42,966 bases of DNA. Origin: an uncultured Burkholderiales bacterium (GTDB taxonomy: Bacteria; Pseudomonadota; Gammaproteobacteria; Burkholderiales; Burkholderiaceae_C). Position numbers and translations under genes: made by a program. Location: NCBI GenBank assembly GCA_903896615.1, contig CAITYM010000032.1, positions 1 to 42,966 on the forward strand. Reading direction: 5' to 3'. The first letter of the stretch is position 1; every line of letters begins with the position of its first letter. The notes under the pieces were generated by a model that saw nothing but the letters and a program-made list of their open reading frames with translations, ran no database searches and was not told where the DNA came from. Shown piece after piece: positions 33,775-42,219 of the stretch.

Positions 33775-35587
33775 GGTCTAATTTTTTACCCAAATAGGCA
33801 GTTATAACTTCAGGATTACGCATAACCTCTTGCGGATCTCCCTGCGCAAGTAGTTGACCGTAATTGATTACTGCAATTCGGTCTGCGAGTGCCATAACGG
33901 CACTCATTACATGCTCTACAAATAGTATGGTCGTACCTTGTGCTTTGATACTGAGAATCAAATCGATTGCACTTTGAATCTCACTGGGGGTAAGTCCTGA
34001 TAACACCTCATCAAGCATAAGCAATTTGGGTTTAGCTGCTAAAGCTCTAGCGAATTCTAGAAATTTACGTTGATGAAGATTTAAATCTTGGGGTAAACCA
34101 TCAATTTTTGAACCCAAGCCTACTTTTTCTAGAGCCTCAATAGCGTAAGGTGTTGCCTGATTGAGAGTTATGCCTCTCGCATAGGCGGCGACAAGTCTGG
34201 TATTTTCAAAAACTGTAAGGTTAGCAAAAGGCCTAGGAATTTGATAGGTTCTCGCAATCCCTTGTTGAGCAATCGCATGCGCCTTCATATCAGAAAGTTC
34301 TACGTTTGCAAAAGTTAGACTTCCACCCGTTGACTTGTAGTGACCACTGACAACATTGATAAACGTTGACTTACCTGAACCGTTAGGTCCAAGCAAGCCA
34401 AGAATTTCGCCTGTGTATATTTCAAGGTTTAAGTTTTGCAGGACCTTTAGCCCACTAAAGCTCATGCAAAGATCCTTGGCTTTCAAAAGTACTTCAACAT
34501 GGCTTTGTCTCTTGTTGGGTTGATCGTTAGCGGGGGCGTGATGGTGATGATCAACATGAAAATGGGTAGGGGTGTCATGATGAACTACTTCAGAGCTAAC
34601 GCCGTACAAGTCGGCTACGTCCTTAGCGGCTTTTTTATTATTCGCTTTGGCTTTATTTCCTAAAAAACCCTCTGGTTTAAAGAGAATGACCAATATTAAT
34701 ATGAGGCCTAGTGCCATTTTTCCGATTAAAGCATTGTCTCCGATAGTAAAAACATATTGAAGCGATGTAATGACAATTGCACCCAGTGCCGGACCCGCCC
34801 AGTGGCGAGCACCTCCCAAAATGCTCATGAGAACTACGAAGAGTGGAACAGTAATGGAGAAGACTTCATTGGCAGTTACATAAGACACGAAGACTGCGTG
34901 AATTCCACCCGCAATGCCAGCTAAACCTGAGGAGATGAAAAGTGCAATTAGCTTTGTTTTGAAGGTGGGCACTCCCATTACTTCAGCTGCATCTTCATCA
35001 TCATGAATTGCAAAAAGGGCAGCTCCGAGTTTTGATGTGCTAATTTGCTTAGAGAGGAGCAGTGCTCCGACAAAGACAATCAATATCAGAAGATAAAAGG
35101 TGGCGGGGGTAGATGGGGCAAGTTTTGGAATTTGCACTGAATTCAAATAAACTCCAGGTCCACCATCTATGGGGGTGTTTAGGACAACTGTTGCGATAAT
35201 AAAAGTCACAGCGAGAGTAAGCAGTGCAAATAACTCACCCCTTACTCTCTTAACTCTAAATACCAATGCTCCTAACAGTACTCCTGCTCCCCCAGCCAGT
35301 ATGCCTGCTAAGCCAACCATTGGCAAGAATGGCATCTCAAGTTGCCCACACATGTAAGCGACTGTATAGATGCCGATACCAAAAAATGCACCGTGACCAA
35401 AGGAGAAATAGCCAGAATATCCTGAAAATACGTTCCAAGATAACGTAAGCACAGACCAGTAAAGTATCAGGTAGAAAAAGGACAACCAAAAGGCTGATAA
35501 CCCAAACCATGGCACAGCAGCTAAAAAAAGTCCAAATATTAAGATATTTAATAATGGACGATGAGTTTGCATTCGTTTGAGTTGCAT
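33767..35587 (-). CDS. livM: Fused LivM permease-LivG ATPase of a branched-chain-type ABC importer
   Basis: One 606-residue polypeptide combines the LivM permease (residues 10-310, about nine helices, with the WNVFSGYSGYFSFGHGAFFGIG and PLFVVLMSILGGARHWAGPALGA motifs) and the LivG ATPase (365-606). The ATPase has Walker A GPNGSGKS (400-407), ARTYQIPRPFANLTVFEN, and LLMLDEVLSGLTPSE. The two are joined by a linker with a His-rich stretch (HHDTPTHFHVDHHHHAP, 336-352). The start ATG shares one base with the livH stop (TAATG). The fusion keeps the Walker A motif and the EAA-like permease loop, so it should be functional. Ligand unknown. Confidence 0.93.
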   Translation of the reverse strand: MQLKRMQTHRPLLNILIFGLFLAAVPWFGLSAFWLSFFYLILYWSVLTLSWNVFSGYSGYFSFGHGAFFGIGIYTVAYMCGQLEMPFLPMVGLAGILAGGAGVLLGALVFRVKRVRGELFALLTLAVTFIIATVVLNTPIDGGPGVYLNSVQIPKLAPSTPATFYLLILIVFVGALLLSKQISTSKLGAALFAIHDDEDAAEVMGVPTFKTKLIALFISSGLAGIAGGIHAVFVSYVTANEVFSITVPLFVVLMSILGGARHWAGPALGAIVITSLQYVFTIGDNALIGKMALGLILILVILFKPEGFLGNKAKANNKKAAKDVADLYGVSSEVVHHDTPTHFHVDHHHHAPANDQPNKRQSHVEVLLKAKDLCMSFSGLKVLQNLNLEIYTGEILGLLGPNGSGKSTFINVVSGHYKSTGGSLTFANVELSDMKAHAIAQQGIARTYQIPRPFANLTVFENTRLVAAYARGITLNQATPYAIEALEKVGLGSKIDGLPQDLNLHQRKFLEFARALAAKPKLLMLDEVLSGLTPSEIQSAIDLILSIKAQGTTILFVEHVMSAVMALADRIAVINYGQLLAQGDPQEVMRNPEVITAYLGKKLDHA

Positions 35588-36438
35588 TAGATTTTGTCCG
35601 GCCTAAAGAGTAACAACCCGATGAGTAAGGTGAAAGATACGATTGGAGCCCAAGATGGGGCAATAAAGACCATGGTGATGGACTCTGAAATTCCGATCAG
35701 CATCCCTGCCAATAGTGGGCCAAATGCGGAGCCTAGGCCACCTAACATCACCACCGCAAAGACGACTCCGATCCATGTATAGAGCTGAGAAGGATTTAAT
35801 GTGAAGATTAGGGATACACAAATTCCAGCTATGGCAGCAAGTGCTGTGCAAGTACCTGCTACGCACGTAGTGATAAATTTCTGATTGATCCCGAATGCGG
35901 TTGACATTTGAGGGTCTTGCGCAATAGCCCTTACCGCTTTTCCAATGTCGGTTCGTGTCATGACCCAGTAAACCCCACTGGCACAAATAAGTGAGAGCGC
36001 AAAGCTAAAGGACTCTGCATACGGGAAGTAAATTCCGACGATCTCAAATTTTGAATTGGAGTAGGTTGATTCGAGTTTTCGAAAATCCGCAGTCCAAATC
36101 CACTGTATCAAAGCATCTATGATCACCGTTAACCCAAAGGTTAATAGCAACGAGTTAAACGGAGTCATCTTAAATCTTCGAATGAGTGCGTGTAACCCAG
36201 CACCCAATGCAAAGAAAATGGGAGGCAATATACAAAGTGCACACCAAGGGTTAAGCTCAAAGGTAGTGCTGAATTGGTAGCTTAGATAAGCGGATAAAAA
36301 GACAAATGCAAAATGCGCAAGGTTAATTTGCCCGAGTAATCCCCAGGACAAACCAAGCCCGAGACCGATGAGTCCATAAAGTCCTCCCAGCAATAGACCT
36401 GATACCGCGGATTGAATGATGAGATTGATGCTTGGCAA
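35587..36438 (-). CDS. livH: Branched-chain-type ABC transporter permease LivH
   Basis: Inner-membrane permease of 283 residues with about eight helices. Family blocks are SGLLLGGLYGLIGLGLGLSWGLLGQINLAH at the N-terminus, LLLTFGLTVIIDALIQWIW, TDIGKAVRAIAQDPQMSTAFGI (the EAA-like coupling loop) and VVMLGGLGSAFGPLLAGMLIG. The start must be the TTG at 36438: the frame closes upstream and no ATG or GTG lies before the first helix. It follows livK by 84 bases that contain a perfect eight-pair hairpin. It pairs with the LivM half of the next gene. Confidence 0.92.
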   Translation of the reverse strand: MPSINLIIQSAVSGLLLGGLYGLIGLGLGLSWGLLGQINLAHFAFVFLSAYLSYQFSTTFELNPWCALCILPPIFFALGAGLHALIRRFKMTPFNSLLLTFGLTVIIDALIQWIWTADFRKLESTYSNSKFEIVGIYFPYAESFSFALSLICASGVYWVMTRTDIGKAVRAIAQDPQMSTAFGINQKFITTCVAGTCTALAAIAGICVSLIFTLNPSQLYTWIGVVFAVVMLGGLGSAFGPLLAGMLIGISESITMVFIAPSWAPIVSFTLLIGLLLFRPDKI

Positions 36439-36478
36439 AGTAGGCGATGGGTAAAAGAATTGTTTAACACATTACAAA

Positions 36479-36501
36479 GGCTCTAGCATTTATCTAGAGC
36501 C
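36479..36501 (-). other. Stem-loop between livK and livH
   Basis: GGCTCTAG and CTAGAGCC form a perfect eight-pair stem with a seven-base loop in the 84-base livK-livH gap. On the minus strand it is followed by CTTTGTAATG, not a T run. Such intercistronic hairpins often stabilise the upstream mRNA and raise binding-protein levels over permease; that role is inferred. Confidence 0.65.
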
Positions 36502-36522
36502 CTTGTAGTCAAAGGAGGCGGT

Positions 36523-37743
36523 TTAAATCGTCTGAATGCTTGCGCCTGGGGCGGCAAATGCCTTAGGGTAAACCATTTTCCACTCCCCTTTTTGGAGTTG
36601 TTTAATATGCATTAAATCATCTCCGTAGTTCGAGGGGCCATCAAACCTAAGTTTGCCAACAATAGTATCCACTTTATTAGATTTGATCCATTTGGCAAGT
36701 ACTTCATCATCCAGACTCTTTGTTGCAACAACTGCAGCTTCAATGAGTTGCCAAGCACCGTAAGAGCAGGCTGCCTGTACTTCAACCTCTTGATAGGGTA
36801 GGCTGGCAGCTTTGGCTTTTTCGTGGAAGGCTTTGATGAAAAATTCTGCGCCTTTGTTTTTAGTAAAAGGAGCATGTTCCTCAAACAATGAAAGAGCAAG
36901 TGCACCCTGTGTTTCTGGAGCTTGAGCCATTAGGCCAGGAGAGGGGAAAGTGTGTATGTGCAGCGGGGGGGTGTAGTCAATCTTCTTGCAGGCCTCTAAG
37001 AGTTGATTGCCCTCGGCCCCAATATCGCCAACCCAAACCACATCCGGAGCTGCGTCTTTTAAACGAGCGGCAATAGGACCAAAGTCACGATTACCAAAAT
37101 CCCACTCTAGGTATAGGACTTCCTTGAGCCCCTTTTCTTTTGCAATGTCTCTTGCCCCCGCGGATAGGAAATAAACTGAAGCAAATTTTGTTGTCACTAT
37201 AGCTATGGTCTTAGGAGGCTTGGCTAAGGTTGCTACCGCATCAAAGGCCGTTGTTGGAACAGTCTTCTCAGGGTTGGGACCCAAGGCCCAAACTGGAAAC
37301 TGCTTGTCGTATTTTGCTTTTGCAGGGATGCCAAAGGTATGGTGAACTAGCACCTTGTTGTATCGTTCCGCCACGCCCATTGCCGACAAGATGCCTTGGG
37401 TAGCATAGGGGCCAATAATTAGGTCTACTTTGTCATTCGTAATAAGTTGTTCATATAGAGTGCGAGTAACGTCTGGTTTTGATTGGTCATCCTTTAATAC
37501 ATATTCAACTTTGCGGCCAAGCAAACCGCCCCTTTTATTTAAATCTTCAATAGCAATCTCAGACACTAACTTGTGGACTAAACCTGTTGCAGACAATGGG
37601 CCGGTAAGTGCCAGGGTGCCACCGATACGAATGGGGCCTGACTGTGAAAAGGCTGAAGGGGTGAGTCCAAGGCCAAAATAACCTAGTGCACTTGCTAGGG
37701 TTTTGATGGTTGATCTTCTATTTAGTTCGGGGCTTTGTCTCAT
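36523..37743 (-). CDS. livK: ABC transporter substrate-binding protein (LivK/Peripla_BP_6 type)
   Basis: Periplasmic receptor of the HAAT importer. The 406-residue precursor has a twin-arginine-type signal (RRSTIKTLASALGYFGLGL, from residue 9, cleavage near AFSQ) rather than an ordinary Sec signal, which suggests export in folded form. The mature protein begins IRIGGTLALTGPLSATG and continues with DLNKRGGLLGRKVEYVLKDDQSKP and the GPYATQG loop, all typical of Peripla_BP_6. The ligand cannot be read from sequence; this family takes amino acids, amides and aromatic acids. AAAGGAG and GGAG lie directly upstream of the ATG, so translation should be strong. It is the first gene of the livKHMGF operon. 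Confidence 0.93.
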   Translation of the reverse strand: MRQSPELNRRSTIKTLASALGYFGLGLTPSAFSQSGPIRIGGTLALTGPLSATGLVHKLVSEIAIEDLNKRGGLLGRKVEYVLKDDQSKPDVTRTLYEQLITNDKVDLIIGPYATQGILSAMGVAERYNKVLVHHTFGIPAKAKYDKQFPVWALGPNPEKTVPTTAFDAVATLAKPPKTIAIVTTKFASVYFLSAGARDIAKEKGLKEVLYLEWDFGNRDFGPIAARLKDAAPDVVWVGDIGAEGNQLLEACKKIDYTPPLHIHTFPSPGLMAQAPETQGALALSLFEEHAPFTKNKGAEFFIKAFHEKAKAASLPYQEVEVQAACSYGAWQLIEAAVVATKSLDDEVLAKWIKSNKVDTIVGKLRFDGPSNYGDDLMHIKQLQKGEWKMVYPKAFAAPGASIQTI

Positions 37744-38019
37744 TCTCCAATCTCCTTTTAATATCTTTGACAGAATTTAAACTCAACCCAATCAAAATAC
37801 CTTGAAAAATGGGCTAAGCAACGATTAGCTAAATATCATAGCGTTATCTGGAGTTGGGTTTATTAGTGGATTTCCCTTCGGCAAGGCAATGTTTTTTAAC
37901 CATTCCTTTAGAATCCCCTTAAAAAACGTTTTAAATGATTAATTTGCGGTGGCTAAATTGACTGTGTCAATATTAGAGAGTCCTTAGAACCGCGGTTTAC
38001 CCAACATCTTTACTGCACT

Positions 38020-38382
38020 ATGCCATTTGTTCGGATCTTCCCCCTACGTATATCGGGTCAGTACCATGATTCAAGAACCTATAAAGCTCGGCTGTTCTAT
38101 GACATCGAGTCGCAGGGAGAGCTCATAAAGGATCGTGACTGTGAGGTATTTTTTAAAAAAGGAGCGAACCCTGTGCATCCTTGGAGGCTGCAAGTTGGAA
38201 GACACAGTTCAGACTTAAGCGATTACAAAACTTTTATGGATTCGCTGTGCTTTTATATTTTTCATGAGCTAAGATATTTCTTGGAGACAAATGAAGATCA
38301 AATGCAATCCTTTTATATTGCTATTGATTTTAAGGATGTGCATTTTTCAGTTTTTAGTGAAACTCAACTCAGCGAGGATTGA
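38020..38382 (+). CDS. Hypothetical 120-residue protein
   Basis: Not recognised. Residues 3-50 look like beta strands (FVRIFPLRISG, YKARLFYDIESQGE), residues 65-90 form a helix (YKTFMDSLCFYIFHELRYFLE), and the end returns to strands (SFYIAIDFKDVHFSVFSE). There is no signal peptide, membrane helix or metal motif, so it is probably a small cytoplasmic alpha/beta protein. It stands alone between the divergent livK and the convergent flavin-reductase-like gene, 22 bases from the latter's stop. The coding call rests on its length, protein-like alternation of strands and helix, and lack of a competing frame. Confidence 0.6.
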   Translation: MPFVRIFPLRISGQYHDSRTYKARLFYDIESQGELIKDRDCEVFFKKGANPVHPWRLQVGRHSSDLSDYKTFMDSLCFYIFHELRYFLETNEDQMQSFYIAIDFKDVHFSVFSETQLSED

Positions 38383-38404
38383 GTATTCCGATTGTCGCCC
38401 ACCT

Positions 38405-39028
38405 TCAAACTTGAGGTCGTGACATTTTGAATAAGTTTTCGGGGGCGATTTCAAAGTAATCAGCAGGTCCACCACCACGTAAAATATGGTGCGCGTTGGC
38501 AGTGTCATAAACACCGTTTACGAGGAGTGATTGGTTGATATGTACCCCTACAACTTCACCGAATACGACCCAGGTATTTACTTTGCTCCCCTGTTGGTTT
38601 TCTAATTGAAAGACTTGAGTGGCTTTGCATTCAAAGGAGACCTTGCTCTCTAAAACTCGGGGCACAGCAACTTCCCTAGACGCTGAAGGCGTAAGCCCTG
38701 CCAAGACAAATTCATCCACCTCAGGTCCCACCGCGGCGCAGGTTTTGTTCATTTGCTCAGCAAGATCTTTGGTAACCAAATTCCAGCAAAATTCTCCAGT
38801 TTCCTGGACATTTCTGACACTATCCTTTAACCCGATACTTGAAAAAGCAACGATCGGTGGGATGTAGTTAAAGGCATTAAAGAAGCTGTACGGGGCAAGG
38901 TTCAAGACTCCTGAGCTACTTTGTGAAGAAATCCATCCAATGGGACGAGGTCCAACAATGGCATTAAAGGGGTCGTGTGGAAGTCCATGACCTTCTGATG
39001 GTTTATAAAAGTGAATTGGATTGCTCAA
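38405..39028 (-). CDS. Flavin reductase-like FMN-binding protein
   Basis: Split-barrel flavoprotein of 207 residues, related to HpaC/NTAB-type flavin reductases and oxygenase partners. Hallmarks are HDPFNAIVGPRPIGWISSQ near the N-terminus, LNLAPYSFFNAFNYIPPIVAFS, the SVRNVQETGEFCWNLV helix and VFGEVVGVHINQSLL. Such proteins bind FMN and use NAD(P)H, or serve as small oxidoreductases of unknown substrate. The start is a TTG at 39028 with a weak GAGA ahead; no ATG fits, and homologues begin with HFYxPSxGHGLP at this place. It could supply reduced flavin to a monooxygenase, but none is in the window. Confidence 0.85.
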   Translation of the reverse strand: MSNPIHFYKPSEGHGLPHDPFNAIVGPRPIGWISSQSSSGVLNLAPYSFFNAFNYIPPIVAFSSIGLKDSVRNVQETGEFCWNLVTKDLAEQMNKTCAAVGPEVDEFVLAGLTPSASREVAVPRVLESKVSFECKATQVFQLENQQGSKVNTWVVFGEVVGVHINQSLLVNGVYDTANAHHILRGGGPADYFEIAPENLFKMSRPQV

Positions 39029-39263
39029 TTTAGTCTCTGGGTTTTATGGACTTAAAAAGGCTGAGTTCAAGCGCGAGCAAGGACAGCCACGTCCCCATAT
39101 TTTAGGAGGAGGTCGTTAAAAGTCATAAATAGATTTCTAAATAATTAAATTAAATTTAAAAAATGAATACTTATGTAGTATTTAGAAAGTCTTTAAAGAG
39201 TCGATACCTTACTTGAGTTGAATTGGAGAGTAAGAGTACTCATTTGTAAATAGGTCCAAAATC

Positions 39264-39656
39264 ATGAAATTATTTGAAACAGTCACCAAAGAAAATGTTT
39301 ATAAAACATTTCAAAGTACTTTTAATGAATTAAAAGTGCGCGATAAACATTTTCAAATTGAGGTGGGAGAGAAGATTTGGAGTGATCTAAATGAACAAAG
39401 AAACCTATATCACGATAGCTTGGGAGAGTCGCTTGTTCAAATGGTTGGAGACTACAAGCAAAAACAATCCAAAATTCAAGAAGTTGATTCTAATTTTAAA
39501 TTGAATCCTTCCTTCGTGTATGCCAATATCATGGAATGTATTTTCAATGGAGTGAGTGATACTTTGGTATTTAATAAAATGATGAATGAGGTTATTTCTT
39601 GGCTGGCTTATGTTGAAATTCTCAATGCTGCTTCAACCAGAAAAGTAAAAGTATAA
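39264..39656 (+). CDS. Hypothetical helical protein, first gene of the 39-43 kb block
   Basis: Not recognised. The 130-residue protein is mostly helical and charged (KLFETVTKENVYKTFQSTFN, then QIEVGEKIWSDLNEQRN, and a hydrophobic last helix near 108-122). It has no signal peptide, transmembrane span or cysteine cluster (one Cys92). TAGGT lies ahead of the ATG. It begins a plus-strand run of four genes ending at 42864, with a 56-base gap to the next gene. It could be a cytoplasmic partner of the membrane proteins that follow; this is inference from position only. Confidence 0.65.
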   Translation: MKLFETVTKENVYKTFQSTFNELKVRDKHFQIEVGEKIWSDLNEQRNLYHDSLGESLVQMVGDYKQKQSKIQEVDSNFKLNPSFVYANIMECIFNGVSDTLVFNKMMNEVISWLAYVEILNAASTRKVKV

Positions 39657-39712
39657 AGTTTTCAACTTATGTCCCAATTTAAGATTCTTTTTGAAAAGCT
39701 AAGAACATTAAT

Positions 39713-40366
39713 ATGAGTAACTCATTAAAAATTTGGTTACTGATATTAGCGCTCGTTTTGGTGAGTGTGAATGCTTGGTTCTTTATCTATAGCTCTAATT
39801 TCTTAGATGGGTTGACCACCCAACTTGAGGATGAGGAACTCAGTCCCGAGGAGTTAGCTCGAGTGACCGAGACTGCAAGCACCTCGGACTCCCCCGGAGC
39901 CGATAAGCGTGAAGACCGCAAAGGCGAGGAAAATGTTTCTCAAAAGTCCGCCGAAATGCCTGTTGGAGCTGAAAAAGAAGGGGCGAAAAGCAAAGATACT
40001 GAGAAATTGGCATTAAAAATGCAAGAAAACGAACTTGGGGCTAAAGAGGTTGCCCGACGAGACGAAAAAGATAATAAGGATTCAGAAGGTGTCGAAGCGG
40101 CGGAGTCTGGTGTTATTAAAACCAAATACCGTCCAAAACTGATTGGACAGTGTAAGAGTCTGTATGAAAAGTATTTGAGGAAGGGTGATTTAACAGGGAA
40201 TCATCGGGCATTTACTTATAGTTATGATGGAAACTCAGGAAATTGTGCAATTGTCGAAGAGCAAAAAAGCAAGCAAATTGCAGAAAAAGAAGCCTTGAAG
40301 GCATGTGAGAAAAGCAAAACCGATGCTGCCAACTATGCACCGTGTTTTGTGATGGCTAGTTTTTAA
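39713..40366 (+). CDS. Single-pass membrane protein with charged stalk and four-cysteine domain
   Basis: Not recognised by name. The 217-residue protein has one N-terminal membrane helix (6-27) that is uncleaved-looking, then a long Glu/Lys/Ser-rich stalk (37-130), and a compact C-terminal domain (140-217) with Cys147, Cys178, Cys198 and Cys211. Such a four-cysteine arrangement outside the membrane suggests two disulfides in the periplasm. The end resembles the small repeats of DUF4189-type exported domains (alternating ALKAC and PCFVMA), but I would not assign a family. It lies 15 bases before the 601-residue zinc-ribbon gene and is probably co-transcribed with it. Confidence 0.68.
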   Translation: MSNSLKIWLLILALVLVSVNAWFFIYSSNFLDGLTTQLEDEELSPEELARVTETASTSDSPGADKREDRKGEENVSQKSAEMPVGAEKEGAKSKDTEKLALKMQENELGAKEVARRDEKDNKDSEGVEAAESGVIKTKYRPKLIGQCKSLYEKYLRKGDLTGNHRAFTYSYDGNSGNCAIVEEQKSKQIAEKEALKACEKSKTDAANYAPCFVMASF

Positions 40367-40381
40367 TGACCAGGTGAACTT

Positions 40382-42187
40382 ATGAATTGTGATCACTGCG
40401 GTAAACCCGTAAACCTAAACGCAAAGTTCTGCGGGAAATGTGGCGCCTTTCTGAATTTCGCTAAGAAGATTCAAGCAGAGTCGGACGCTGTAACCGCATT
40501 TATCAATGAAAACAATTCTGACGCTGCAAGCGTGTCAGTCACTTCAACTCTGTCGCAATCAGAACATACTTTGGAGCAACACGTTTTAGTTGAGGCCTCA
40601 GAAAACATTGCCTCTAAAGAAGTCGAAGCGGTTTATGAACATAATCAAGACCAAGGGCTACCAGAGATTTTGGTTGCCCATCAAGACTCTATTGACTCCT
40701 TACCTGATCATGTTGTTCATGAAGAGTTGGTCAATGCTGGGAAGCAAGAAACAGTTGCGCAAATACACGAAGAAGTACATGAAGTACACGAAGTAGTGAG
40801 TGAGGTGACTCAGCATGTTATTGAGGCTAAACCTGAACACTTACCCGAACCCGAACCCGAACCCGAAAAAGTATCAAAGCTTCATGAAGGTGAGCATTCA
40901 GTTGAAGTTGTAGAAGCTTTGCCAGCTAATTTGGAGCATGCAGTACATAACACTATTTCACAATCCCATATAGGTGAGAAGGCGGTTGAAGAGGTTGTAA
41001 ATATCGAGCAATTAGCGCCAATTTTGAATAATTCAATTCCAATTTTGACTGCTGAATTTGGAGCAAGCTTGGATTCGCTTCGCATAGCAATAGACGCAAT
41101 GCGCACAGAAATGGACGCTATCGTAGCCAACATCAAGGGCGATGTTCATTCCACAGCACAATCTTTGGCCCAAAAAATCCAGGCCTCCCAGGGTGACTCA
41201 GCCAAGGTTGATATGCAAGGGTTTAATTCGAGTATTGAACAGCTTAGAGCTGAGATCGCATTGCATTTTGGAGAGATGAAGGAGATGTGGGTAACCAGTG
41301 CGCAATCATTGGTGAATAAGAATTCAGATGACATACAAACTATTTTGTCTGCAGAATTCAAGAAAATTCAGACGGGTATTGTTAATTTATATAACACACA
41401 ACAAAATAATGTTGTTAAATCAACATCTGCATTTGATGAGGTTGTTGCAGGACTAACTTTTAAAATTCAAAATATTGAAAACTTTGTAAATAGCCAATTG
41501 GCCAATCAAGCCCAAGCTCAATCAGCAGCTCAGACAGCAAATCGTTCACTAGTGACTGCAGTAAACGAGATCAAAACCCAGCTCCAAGCTCAACAAGAAC
41601 TTTTGAGTGGTTTGACAATTGATCCAGCATTGATCAAAGCGATGAATTCGTTCAACATCAATTTTAGAAAACAACAGGAGCAAATGGCTGCAGCAAAGGC
41701 TCAGCCTCAGACTCCAGTGAAAACAAAGTCAAATGATTCGAGCTCAGTTAGCGATACTGTTGTCATGTGGTTTGTTGGATTCCTTTGCGGGCTGACGATA
41801 TTGCTTGGAGGATTTAGCGTTTATAACTATTATTCTGCTCAGGAGGTGAAAGCTGAACTGCACAAGAAAAAAATTGAAGATGCTTTGAAGTCTAAAGATA
41901 AAGTTGACCAAGATGATCATGTTGAAAAAGACTTGAAGAAATCTGAGACAGAGGAAGGTTCCAAGGGCTCAAGTAAAGAAGATTCAAAATCCGCCTCCGA
42001 TCCAGAAGCTGTTAGTAAGGGTAAGGAAGTCGAGAAAGAACGTGCAGACAAATCAGAAAAAGTTGTGAAGAGCTCAGAGAGCTCTAAAGAAAAGTCTACT
42101 ACAAAAGCCGGTGAACGAGAAAAGGGTGATGAAAAGCAAAGTGATAAATCTTCATCTAAAAAACACGTTAACCCTGAAAAAGAATAA
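40382..42187 (+). CDS. Zinc-ribbon, coiled-coil, single-span membrane protein (601 aa)
   Basis: Not recognised. Residues 3-20 form a zinc ribbon (Cys3, Cys6, Cys17, Cys20). Residues 35-210 are acidic, His/Val/Glu-rich, with an EPEPEPEPE stretch at 155-163, and look disordered. Residues 215-440 are long helices with heptad-like spacing, probably a coiled coil (DSLRIAIDAMRTEMDAIV and similar units). One membrane helix lies at 460-482, and residues 485-601 are a Lys/Ser/Glu/Asp-rich tail. If the zinc ribbon is cytoplasmic, the charged tail is periplasmic, like the stalk of the preceding protein. AGGTG stands before the ATG. Confidence 0.72.
   Translation: MNCDHCGKPVNLNAKFCGKCGAFLNFAKKIQAESDAVTAFINENNSDAASVSVTSTLSQSEHTLEQHVLVEASENIASKEVEAVYEHNQDQGLPEILVAHQDSIDSLPDHVVHEELVNAGKQETVAQIHEEVHEVHEVVSEVTQHVIEAKPEHLPEPEPEPEKVSKLHEGEHSVEVVEALPANLEHAVHNTISQSHIGEKAVEEVVNIEQLAPILNNSIPILTAEFGASLDSLRIAIDAMRTEMDAIVANIKGDVHSTAQSLAQKIQASQGDSAKVDMQGFNSSIEQLRAEIALHFGEMKEMWVTSAQSLVNKNSDDIQTILSAEFKKIQTGIVNLYNTQQNNVVKSTSAFDEVVAGLTFKIQNIENFVNSQLANQAQAQSAAQTANRSLVTAVNEIKTQLQAQQELLSGLTIDPALIKAMNSFNINFRKQQEQMAAAKAQPQTPVKTKSNDSSSVSDTVVMWFVGFLCGLTILLGGFSVYNYYSAQEVKAELHKKKIEDALKSKDKVDQDDHVEKDLKKSETEEGSKGSSKEDSKSASDPEAVSKGKEVEKERADKSEKVVKSSESSKEKSTTKAGEREKGDEKQSDKSSSKKHVNPEKE
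40844..40867 (+). repeat. Four tandem CCCGAA hexamers inside the 601-residue zinc-ribbon gene
   Basis: Four exact CCCGAA units encode the Glu-Pro dipeptide repeat. A shorter nine-base repeat, GAAGTACA(T/C), lies just upstream at 40772-40789. Unit loss or gain would keep the frame and change linker length only. Confidence 0.8.
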
Positions 42188-42219
42188 AGTTTATTTTAGA
42201 CATATAAAGAATATAAGCT

